A DNA stretch of 5,048 nucleotides. Source: Gorillibacterium sp. (GTDB lineage Bacteria > Bacillota > Bacilli > Paenibacillales > NBRC-103111). A model generated the notes under the pieces. That model searched no databases and was not told the DNA's origin. It saw only the letters and a list, made by a program, of their open reading frames with translations. Position numbers and translations under genes: made by a program. This document shows, piece after piece, positions 1 to 5,048 of the stretch (position 1 is the stretch's first letter; every line of letters begins with the position of its first letter). The stretch lies in contig JAIMBU010000304.1 in assembly GCA_023511325.1 (NCBI GenBank), positions 1 to 5,048 on the forward strand. Reading direction: 5' to 3'.

Positions 1-1608
1 GGTCCGATCGAAGTCATGAAGACGGATCTGGGCAGCTTTCACGTTATGGATTTCTCCAAGCTTTCGCTGGAAGGACGCTATTATTTGCAAGCTGGCGCCA
101 TAACCTCTGAGCCCTTTGCGATAGGAAGCGCCGAGGAGCTTTGGCACGCTTCCGTCTGGAAAGCCTTGAACTTCATTTTCTGCGAGCGTTGCGGCTATCC
201 CGTCCCAGGCATTCACGGTAGCTGTCACGCCGATATTATTGCGAAGCATGCGGGCACAATCATGTCCTTTAATGGCGGCTGGCACGATGCCGGGGATGTG
301 TCCCAGCAGATGATTCAAACCGCCGAAGTGACCCTCTCGCTCTTCGAGATAGCGGAGAAGGTTAAGTCCTTCGATGAGGATCTGTACCTGCGGCTCTTGG
401 AGGAAGGCGAGTGGGGATTAGACTTCATGCTGAAGACACGCTTCGGTGATGGTTACCGAGCGACAAGCGCCGGCATTACCCGCTGGACGGATGGATGGAT
501 CGGCAATATGGACGATGCAGAAGCCCGCGTTCACAATCAAGCCTACGAGAATTTCTATTGTGCGGGGATCGAAGCTTATATTCATGGCCAGTTGACAGCT
601 AACCCCGCCCTGTCTAGTCGCCTGCTTCACATCGCTAAAGAAGATTTTCAATATGCGATCATAGAATTCGAGCAACACGGCTTCGATCAGAAGCCCATCT
701 TCTGGGAGCACACGTATCAGACCTCAGAGAGTTTATATATGGCAACGGCTTCCTGGGCAGCATCGATGCTTTACCGTGTCACTCAGGATGAATGGTATGC
801 CCGCAAAGCCGTCGAATTCATCGCATATGTTCAAGATTGCCAAGAGCTAGAGGAGATCACCCTTGATAACAGCTCGACCTTATCCGGATTTTTCTATCGT
901 CATCCCAATAAGCAGATCGTCCAGCATTTTAATCATCAATCCCGAGAGCATTTGTATATGCTTGCCTTGATCGCTATTCACGAAACGCAAAGCAACCATG
1001 CTCAAGCTGCGAGCTGGCTTCAGTCCATCCAAGCTTATGGAGCGTATTTGAAGAAGCTAGCCACTTATACGCTACCCTACCCAATGATATCGAGCGGTGT
1101 ATATCATCTTCAGGAGCATTTGGACGAGAAGAGCTTTCATTATCAGCATCTGCTGACGGATGACCGTGCGCGGGATGACTATGAGCACCAGTTGAAGCAT
1201 GGTGTCAAATTGAATGACTCCTATTATTTGCGGCGCTTTCCTGTATGGTTCTCGTTTAGAGGCAACAATGCTGTTATTCTAGCAACAGGAAAGGCTGCCT
1301 CATTAGTCGGTGTATATTTACAGGACCGCGAGCTAAAGGAGATCGCAGAAGGGCAGTTGCAGTGGATCGTAGGTAAGAATCCATTTGGCCAATCATTGAT
1401 GTATGGCGAGGGCTATCGTTACGCACAGCAATATTCGGTGCTATGCGGTGAAATGACCGGAGAAATTCCAGTAGGCATCCAAACCTGCGGCAATGAGGAT
1501 GAGCCCTATTGGCCTCAATTCAATAATGCTACCTACAAGGAGGTTTGGACGGCGAATGCCGGCAAGTGGTTGGCGATTATAGCTGATCTATACGCGATGG
1601 ATATGTAG
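1..1608 (+). CDS. Glycoside hydrolase family 9 protein (5'-partial)
   Basis: Inverting glycosidase of the GH9 (cellulase-type (alpha/alpha)6-barrel) family; exact substrate unknown. The frame is open back to base 1. The first in-frame ATG (base 16) has no ribosome binding site, and the residues after it (DFSKLSLEGRYYL...EPFAIGS) look like the end of the Ig-like domain that precedes many GH9 catalytic domains, so the true start and any signal peptide lie outside the window. Counting from that ATG, the catalytic domain runs from about residue 42 to 528. It has a Cys59/Cys70-His71/His90 set matching the structural zinc site of bacterial GH9 enzymes, the GGWHDAGD motif at 87-94 (Asp91 and Asp94 expected to activate the water), and Glu509 in YKEVWTANAG as the likely acid catalyst. 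The WIVGKNPFGQS segment (450-460) is family-typical, but the usual HHR motif after it is absent (YRYAQQYS instead), so specificity may not be cellulose. Its 3' end converges with the lacI-type gene. Family assignment is firm, substrate is not. Confidence 0.88.
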   Translation, partial: GPIEVMKTDLGSFHVMDFSKLSLEGRYYLQAGAITSEPFAIGSAEELWHASVWKALNFIFCERCGYPVPGIHGSCHADIIAKHAGTIMSFNGGWHDAGDVSQQMIQTAEVTLSLFEIAEKVKSFDEDLYLRLLEEGEWGLDFMLKTRFGDGYRATSAGITRWTDGWIGNMDDAEARVHNQAYENFYCAGIEAYIHGQLTANPALSSRLLHIAKEDFQYAIIEFEQHGFDQKPIFWEHTYQTSESLYMATASWAASMLYRVTQDEWYARKAVEFIAYVQDCQELEEITLDNSSTLSGFFYRHPNKQIVQHFNHQSREHLYMLALIAIHETQSNHAQAASWLQSIQAYGAYLKKLATYTLPYPMISSGVYHLQEHLDEKSFHYQHLLTDDRARDDYEHQLKHGVKLNDSYYLRRFPVWFSFRGNNAVILATGKAASLVGVYLQDRELKEIAEGQLQWIVGKNPFGQSLMYGEGYRYAQQYSVLCGEMTGEIPVGIQTCGNEDEPYWPQFNNATYKEVWTANAGKWLAIIADLYAMDM

Positions 1609-1631
1609 CGATATTGAACCACATTACCAAG

Positions 1632-1679
1632 TCGGCTGACCTGCTTAAGTCCAACACGGAAGCTCACAGCATCAGCCGA
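1632..1679. terminator. Inverted repeat in convergent gap, possible terminator
   Basis: TCGGCTGA (1632-1639) and TCAGCCGA (1672-1679) form a perfect 8-bp stem around a 32-nt loop that can itself pair weakly (GCTT 1643-1646 with AAGC 1660-1663). On the plus strand the stem can extend by a G-U pair (1631/1680), and a T-rich stretch (CCTTTTCTTT, from about 1685) follows shortly after. It sits between two genes that end toward each other, and its right arm touches the stop codon of the regulator gene. The long loop and the offset T-run make it a weak terminator candidate, more likely for the GH9 gene than for the opposite strand. Confidence 0.35.
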
Positions 1680-2762
1680 TTACACCTTTTCTTTACAGCT
1701 ATTACGAATAATCAGGTCGGTCTTCAGTACAATTCTTTCTTTTGGCGCATTCGGGTCTCGCAGGCTGTTGATGACTTGCTTGATACCTGTATATCCAGCA
1801 AGCTCAAGCGGCTGTCGGACTGTACTGATCGGCTCAAAATAACAATCAAAATCTGCCGGACGCTCATCGTCGAAGCCAAAAATGGAAACATCGTCGGGTA
1901 CAGAGAGTCCCCTCTCTCCAAGCGCCTTGATTGCCCCGAAGGCAGAGATATCCGTTGCGAAGAAAATCGCCGATGGTCGATCCGGCTGATCCATTAGCTT
2001 ATTGCTGCTGTCATAGCCACATTTAAGAAAGGTGTTGATACTCCATACATCATGCGCCTCAACTGGTTCATCCTCATCAAGTGGAGCGCTAAAGTCGGGA
2101 TAAATGATTAACGATGGATCGATAGGAATACGAGCATCCTGTAACGCTCTCATGTAGCCGGAGAGTCGTTCCAAAGTAATCTTAAGGTTGATATTTCCTG
2201 TCACGTGGGCAATCCTGCGATGTCCAAGCTCAATTAGATGTTGTGTGGCTCGATAGGCACCATCTACATTGTCGATAACGACTTTATTCGCATTCACCGC
2301 TTCTAGGTCATTCTCGATCAGCGCGAAGGGAAAACCCGATTGAGATAAATTCATAATGATCTCATCATCGGTAACCAGGCTTCCGTAGATGAGAATTCCG
2401 TCAACTCTCCCCTGTGTCAAGAAGGAAAGATGCCTCAGCTTCTTCTGGAAATCCCCATTCGAGCTACAATAAATAATGTTGTAAATGCCCTCTTTGTCAA
2501 ACTCAGCGACCCCCTTCTCTAGGCCCTTGATCAGCTTGCTGACAAAGGGCGAGCTCAGGCTGTCTAGAACGATGCCGATCGTATTCGTCTTCTGGAGCAC
2601 AAGAGAACGTGCTAACCCGTTGGGAACGTAATTCAATTCGCGCATGGCTTGCAGGATTTTCGCTCGGGACTCCGGTTTAACTCCTTTTTGATTGTTAAGC
2701 GTTCGCGATACAAGTGTGATGGATACCCCCACTCGCTCTGCTACATCTTTAATCGTTGCCAT
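1680..2762 (-). CDS. LacI/GalR-family transcriptional regulator
   Basis: DNA-binding repressor of 360 residues, expected to dimerise and respond to a sugar or sugar derivative. Residues 3-23 ([21 protein letters not shown]) form the LacI helix-turn-helix, with SITLVSR as recognition helix. The hinge helix, with LARS at 50-53, is followed by the periplasmic-binding-like sensor domain from about residue 61 ([13 protein letters not shown]). Other family landmarks are DGILIYG (121-127), [15 protein letters not shown] (175-189), PSAIFFATD (263-271) and [12 protein letters not shown] (288-299). It is about 20 residues longer than typical members; the extra, acidic residues fall around 224-246. The start is supported by GGAGGTG (2768-2774), five bases before the ATG. 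The gene lies 111 bp downstream of the dehydrogenase gene on the same strand. I see no convincing promoter of its own in that gap, so co-transcription and control from the operator at 3893-3914 are likely. The ligand is unknown. Confidence 0.93.
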   Translation of the reverse strand: MATIKDVAERVGVSITLVSRTLNNQKGVKPESRAKILQAMRELNYVPNGLARSLVLQKTNTIGIVLDSLSSPFVSKLIKGLEKGVAEFDKEGIYNIIYCSSNGDFQKKLRHLSFLTQGRVDGILIYGSLVTDDEIIMNLSQSGFPFALIENDLEAVNANKVVIDNVDGAYRATQHLIELGHRRIAHVTGNINLKITLERLSGYMRALQDARIPIDPSLIIYPDFSAPLDEDEPVEAHDVWSINTFLKCGYDSSNKLMDQPDRPSAIFFATDISAFGAIKALGERGLSVPDDVSIFGFDDERPADFDCYFEPISTVRQPLELAGYTGIKQVINSLRDPNAPKERIVLKTDLIIRNSCKEKV

Positions 2763-2873
2763 CTCTACACCTCCAGCCTCTTTATTCGACGTTATCGTAC
2801 TGCGACAATTGATCTATGCTTCACGCACGGGTTCACTTTGGGTGGGTGTACCGTCTTAAGGGCTCACAATCTC

Positions 2874-3863
2874 TTACAAGCTTCTCCAATCAAATATGAC
2901 ACATGTCTTCTGTAAAGTCCCGTTGGCGATGCTCTCGTACACTCCGGCACAGTGAGAGGGTGGTACGATATCGTAAATGCCTTCGACCTTGATTAAGCCC
3001 TCCCGAATCCATTCCATGGCTTTCTCTATACTATTATGACTGCTGTTCGGCTCAAAGTCCTTGGAATGACGCGGCAAGGACCACTCCCAACCGGAATACA
3101 CATGAATGTATCCGTAGAAAATATTCAGCAACAGCTCGTGCGCGAAAGTATCCGTCGAGCGATACCACGGTACGCCGATCAGATAAAGCTCGCCCCCTTT
3201 TCTCAGATTCGTCATTAGGGAGTAAACAGCATCTTCCCGTCCGGAGCATTCCATGGCCAGTCCAGCAACCCCCTTTACCTCGGGTACATCGTCAGGGGAT
3301 CCATATACATGCCGCAATCCACAAGACTCTGCGACTTCTCTCCGCTTCACGTTGGGATCGAACGCATACACCTTGTAGCCACAATGTTGCATGACCTGAG
3401 CGCACATAAGACCAACCACGCCAAGTCCCGTCACAAGAACAGACTCGGTCGGACGAATTCGGGTATGGATCATTGACGTCATCGATACTGCAGGAAACCG
3501 GCCAACCACCGCATGCTCTGCGAGCATTCCTGCTGGAACATGGATGATTTCATCATCCTTCACGCGGTTATAAGCGCGATGCGGCGCCAGAGCAAGAACG
3601 ATATCTCCGACAATCACATTCGTTACGGCGGCGCCGATTTCTAGCACCTCCATCACCACCGCATACCCTGTTTCCGTCGGATACGTGGTCCCTCCAAAGT
3701 AATCCATATATGCCCCGCGCTCCGAACCGGAGGAGACTAGGGAAACCAAGGTGCACCCGATAATTTCGTGAGCGGATGGAGGAGTATGGTCCCTAGTACA
3801 CTTTACGAGCGCAGCTTGCTGCTTTTCGATGAATTGGATGGAATAATCTTCTCTTATTGCCAT
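2874..3863 (-). CDS. MDR-superfamily dehydrogenase lacking catalytic-zinc ligands
   Basis: Medium-chain dehydrogenase/reductase of 329 residues: GroES-like N-terminal part (about 1-115), Rossmann domain (about 138-260), then a C-terminal return to the catalytic fold. The nucleotide site shows GLGVVG at 146-151, and Asp169 at the end of the second strand (VYAFDP) suggests NAD(H) rather than NADP(H). The catalytic-zinc Cys region of alcohol/sorbitol dehydrogenases is replaced by SSGSERG (44-50), and the GHE motif by ETGYAV (64-69). The four-cysteine structural-zinc lobe is also missing. This resembles the zinc-less group that includes bacteriochlorophyllide dehydrogenase-like (BchC-like) proteins, several of which sit in sugar loci; the substrate here cannot be read from sequence. 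The start chosen is ATG at 3863, six bases after AGAGGGGTG. A TTG seven codons upstream (3884) would include that ribosome binding site in the gene and is less likely. First gene of a unit with the LacI-type regulator. Confidence 0.87.
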   Translation of the reverse strand: MAIREDYSIQFIEKQQAALVKCTRDHTPPSAHEIIGCTLVSLVSSGSERGAYMDYFGGTTYPTETGYAVVMEVLEIGAAVTNVIVGDIVLALAPHRAYNRVKDDEIIHVPAGMLAEHAVVGRFPAVSMTSMIHTRIRPTESVLVTGLGVVGLMCAQVMQHCGYKVYAFDPNVKRREVAESCGLRHVYGSPDDVPEVKGVAGLAMECSGREDAVYSLMTNLRKGGELYLIGVPWYRSTDTFAHELLLNIFYGYIHVYSGWEWSLPRHSKDFEPNSSHNSIEKAMEWIREGLIKVEGIYDIVPPSHCAGVYESIANGTLQKTCVIFDWRSL

Positions 3864-3869
3864 GACAAA

Positions 3870-3878
3870 CACCCCTCT
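3870..3878 (-). promoter_or_regulatory. Ribosome binding site deciding the dehydrogenase start
   Basis: AGAGGGGTG on the minus strand, ending six bases before ATG 3863-3861. It supports this ATG as the translation start over the upstream in-frame TTG at 3884-3882, which has no comparable purine-rich site before it (the preceding sequence is ACATTTATTAAACA). Confidence 0.65.
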
Positions 3879-3892
3879 ACCCAATGTTTAAT

Positions 3893-3914
3893 AAATGTGT
3901 AACGTTTTACATTT
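3893..3914. promoter_or_regulatory. Probable LacI-family operator
   Basis: A 22-bp imperfect palindrome with arms AAATGTGTAA and TTTTACATTT around a central CG (3903-3904); 8 of 10 arm positions are symmetric. CG-centred palindromes are the usual operators of LacI-family proteins. It sits directly downstream of the promoter hexamers of the dehydrogenase gene, overlapping the expected transcription start, which is a standard position for repression. The regulator encoded at 1680-2762 is the obvious candidate to bind it. It does not fit the CcpA cre consensus: the TGT/ACA half-sites are one base further from the centre on each side. Binding is inferred, not shown. Confidence 0.65.
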
Positions 3915-3944
3915 AAGTTAGCAGAAGTATACGAATGTTGTCAA
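3915..3944 (-). promoter_or_regulatory. Probable sigma-A promoter of the dehydrogenase-lacI unit
   Basis: On the minus strand a perfect TTGACA -35 box lies at 3944-3939. With an 18-bp spacer the -10 would be TAACTT (3920-3915), a weak match that abuts the operator. A better-looking -10, TATACT (3931-3926), is only 7 bp from TTGACA and lacks a good -35 of its own. Either choice places the start within or just before the palindrome at 3893-3914. The region is a promoter with fair confidence; which -10 is used is uncertain. Confidence 0.5.
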
Positions 3945-3981
3945 ATCCTAACTCTCTCTCCTGTGATAAAGCTAGAACAAA

Positions 3982-4008
3982 GAAAGCCCTTCATATCAAA
4001 GGACTTTC
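3982..4008 (-). terminator. Rho-independent terminator candidate, minus strand
   Basis: Read on the minus strand, GAAAGTCCTT (4008-3999) and AAGGGCTTTC (3991-3982) form a continuous 10-bp stem with one G-U pair and a 7-nt loop, followed at once by TTTGTTC. On the plus strand the same position is a C/A mismatch and there is no T-run, so the orientation is clear. It lies 200 bp beyond the SDR stop codon and upstream of the dehydrogenase promoter, and would stop transcription from the SDR side entering the dehydrogenase-lacI unit. Confidence 0.6.
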
Positions 4009-4098
4009 AATCCAGACTGATCTATTTGTGTTAAACTCACATTTATACCCTCTTAACAAATTCAGATTTTTAATTGCATAACCCCAAAGCCATAACAG

Positions 4099-4138
4099 TA
4101 ATTGCCCCCTTGAGAAAGATAGATAAAGGGGGCAATTA
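4099..4138. repeat. Perfect 13-bp inverted repeat, strong hairpin
   Basis: TAATTGCCCCCTT (4099-4111) and AAGGGGGCAATTA (4126-4138) are perfect reverse complements around a 14-nt purine-rich loop on the plus strand. The five G-C pairs in a row, flanked by A-T pairs, make it the most stable stem in the window. It lies about 70 bp past the SDR stop. No T-run follows on the minus strand (CTGTTATGG), and only a weak one follows on the plus strand (TATTTG), so it may be a terminator for the SDR gene, an mRNA 3'-end stabiliser, or a copy of a small dispersed repeat. The role is open. Confidence 0.6.
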
Positions 4139-4144
4139 TATTTG

Positions 4145-4183
4145 AATAAGCTGATAAAAGATTTATAGGGCAACCAGCTTATT
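4145..4183. repeat. 9-bp inverted repeat downstream of the SDR gene
   Basis: AATAAGCTG (4145-4153) and CAGCTTATT (4175-4183) pair perfectly over a 21-nt loop, which contains a small inner pairing (ATAAA 4154-4158 with TTTAT 4162-4166). It begins 25 bp after the SDR stop on the minus strand and stands right beside the hairpin at 4099-4138. Read on the minus strand the sequence after it is CAAATATAATT, AT-rich but not a clean T-run. It may form part of the SDR transcript's 3' end. Confidence 0.4.
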
Positions 4184-4207
4184 ATCTCTATACAGTAAAT
4201 CACTTGA

Positions 4208-4960
4208 TTAAATTTGTACCATACCACCGTCGACGAATAGCTCAATGCCATTGACGTAACTGCTATCACTTGAAGCTAGGAATAGCACGGCTTTAGCAAT
4301 TTCATCTGGTCTACCCAATCGTCCCATTGGACTGGCATTTGCCAAGAACTCAAGTCCTTGCTTCTGTTCTTCTTCCACAGAACTGACAGCTGACGCCAAT
4401 CCGAGCGTTTCAATCGGCCCTGGACTAACGACGTTAACTCGTATTTGACGCTCTTTCAAGTCAACCAACCAATTACGGGCAAAGGCCCGAACCGCTGCTT
4501 TGGTTGCACCGTAGATACTTCCTCCAGGCGAACCGCTTGTCCCTTGAACTGAGCTGTTTAATATAATTGAACCACCGTCACTGAAAAGCGGAAGCGCCTT
4601 TTGAACCGTAAATAACACACCTCTAACGTTGATATTAAAGCTATTTTCAAAAATCTCTTCGGTTATATCACCTAACTTTGCTTTTTGTACAACACCAGCA
4701 TTTGCAAAAAGAATATCGATTTGTTTGTGTTTCTTTAACACGATTTCATACAACTGGTCCAGATCAGCCAAGCTTGAAACATCACTTTGAACCGCAGTTA
4801 CATTCTTCCCTATTAGCTTCACAGCTTCATTAAGTCCACTCTGATTTCGGCCCGTAATATATACATAGGCTCCTTCTTCCACAAACTGACGTGCTGTCGC
4901 CAAGCCTATACCCGTATTTCCACCTGTTATAACTGCTACTTTCCCTTCCAATTTGCCCAT
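4208..4960 (-). CDS. SDR-family NAD(P)-dependent oxidoreductase
   Basis: Classical short-chain dehydrogenase/reductase, 250 residues, cytosolic and complete at the usual family length. The cofactor motif TGGNTGIG is at 12-19, Asp60 (SDV) contacts adenine, and NAG is at 87-89. The catalytic set is Asn111, Ser137, Tyr150 and Lys154 (YGATK); the PGP motif is at 180-182 and the C-terminal LFVDGGMVQI is typical. Arg38 after the second strand (ITGRN) favours NADP(H). Substrate is not predictable; such proteins are often annotated as glucose 1-dehydrogenase or 3-oxoacyl-ACP reductase without proof. AGGAG (4974-4970) lies nine bases before the ATG. The gene looks more AT-rich than the dehydrogenase, and terminator-like hairpins separate it from that unit, so it is probably transcribed independently and may have been acquired separately. 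I see no clear promoter in the 88 bp before the window end. Confidence 0.93.
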   Translation of the reverse strand: MGKLEGKVAVITGGNTGIGLATARQFVEEGAYVYITGRNQSGLNEAVKLIGKNVTAVQSDVSSLADLDQLYEIVLKKHKQIDILFANAGVVQKAKLGDITEEIFENSFNINVRGVLFTVQKALPLFSDGGSIILNSSVQGTSGSPGGSIYGATKAAVRAFARNWLVDLKERQIRVNVVSPGPIETLGLASAVSSVEEEQKQGLEFLANASPMGRLGRPDEIAKAVLFLASSDSSYVNGIELFVDGGMVQI

Positions 4961-4987
4961 TATTTAAAACTCCTATCGTATTGTTTT

Positions 4988-5015
4988 TTTGAACTACTTT
5001 GAAACTTTAATTGAA
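4988..5015. repeat. TTGAA direct repeats upstream of the SDR gene
   Basis: TTGAA occurs at 4989-4993, 4999-5003 and 5011-5015, with the first two inside TTTGAA copies exactly 10 bp apart. They lie 28 to 55 bp before the SDR start codon, just upstream of its ribosome binding site. Helical-phase spacing could mean a regulator site, but in such AT-rich DNA three pentamer copies can arise by chance. Confidence 0.2.
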
Positions 5016-5048
5016 TACAGACGACTTATTAGGATGCAAAATATATGG

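Larger units (their letters stand above)
3864..4207. other. 344-bp intergenic region, no gene seen
   Basis: Between the dehydrogenase start and the SDR stop there is no open frame with recognisable protein similarity. The left part (3864-3944) holds the promoter, operator and ribosome binding site. The right part (about 3980-4207) is AT-rich and holds three stem-loops at 3982-4008, 4099-4138 and 4145-4183, listed separately. Bases 4009-4098 show nothing I can name. No transposase fragment, target-site duplication or tRNA-like structure was found by eye. Confidence 0.6.

Noticed and set aside
418..711. Open frame of 97 codons antisense to the GH9 gene
   Set aside because: Shadow of the GH9 reading frame; no independent evidence for translation.
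1614..1997. Open frame of 127 codons on the plus strand
   Set aside because: It lies mostly antisense to the well-supported LacI-type gene and has no ribosome binding site or recognisable protein character.
2862..2871. ATTGTGAGCC on the minus strand, similar to half of the E. coli lac operator
   Set aside because: Only one half-site is present, with no symmetric partner and no CG-centred palindrome, so it is probably chance.
2763..2873. Separate promoter for the LacI-type gene (TTGTCG with 17-bp spacing to ATAAAG)
   Set aside because: Both hexamers are poor matches, and the 111-bp gap shows no terminator that would require a new promoter.
3864..3884. Upstream TTG start for the dehydrogenase gene
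   Set aside because: It would place the good AGAGGGGTG site inside the coding region and has no ribosome binding site of its own; ATG at 3863 is better supported.
3893..3914. CcpA cre site reading of the palindrome
   Set aside because: The cre consensus needs TG and CA six bases from the centre; here they are seven away, so the dedicated LacI-type reading fits better.
3991..4269. Open frame of 92 codons on the minus strand spanning the hairpin region
   Set aside because: It overlaps the end of the SDR gene in another frame, runs through three stem-loops and shows no domain or convincing start, so it is taken as chance.
1..5048. CRISPR array, tRNA/rRNA, insertion sequence or phage genes
   Set aside because: No regularly spaced repeats, cloverleaf-like segments, transposase or integrase motifs, or flanking duplications were seen on either strand.

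Overview
The window looks like chromosomal DNA of a low- to mid-GC Gram-positive bacterium, most likely Paenibacillus or a close relative. This is inferred from the strong GGAGG-type ribosome binding sites, the sigma-A-like promoter hexamers, and the style of the proteins (a divergent GH9 glycosidase beside a LacI-family regulator). It is not a taxonomic proof.

Layout: (1) Bases 1-1608, plus strand: the 3' part of a glycoside hydrolase family 9 gene whose start lies upstream of the window. (2) Bases 1609-1679: a short convergent gap with an inverted repeat that may terminate transcription. (3) Bases 1680-3863, minus strand: a probable two-gene unit. A medium-chain dehydrogenase without the usual catalytic-zinc cysteine comes first (2874-3863), followed after 111 bp by a LacI-family repressor (1680-2762). 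In front of the dehydrogenase lies a perfect TTGACA -35 box, and just downstream of the promoter hexamers a 22-bp CG-centred imperfect palindrome typical of LacI-family operators, so the unit is probably autoregulated. (4) Bases 3864-4207: a 344-bp non-coding stretch holding this promoter and operator plus three stem-loops. (5) Bases 4208-4960, minus strand: a complete SDR oxidoreductase, more AT-rich than its neighbours, with its upstream region running to the window end.

How the genes may work together: a GH9 enzyme releasing sugar from a glycan, a dehydrogenase acting on a sugar or sugar derivative, and a LacI-type sensor of a sugar ligand make a plausible carbohydrate-utilisation locus. 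The SDR gene is separated by terminator-like hairpins and differs in composition, so it is probably an independent unit. I see no CRISPR array, tRNA, rRNA, transposase, phage or toxin/defence gene, and nothing that supports a wholly new system. The points most worth a second look are the operator/promoter, the divergent C-terminal active-site region of the GH9 protein, and the zinc-less dehydrogenase.
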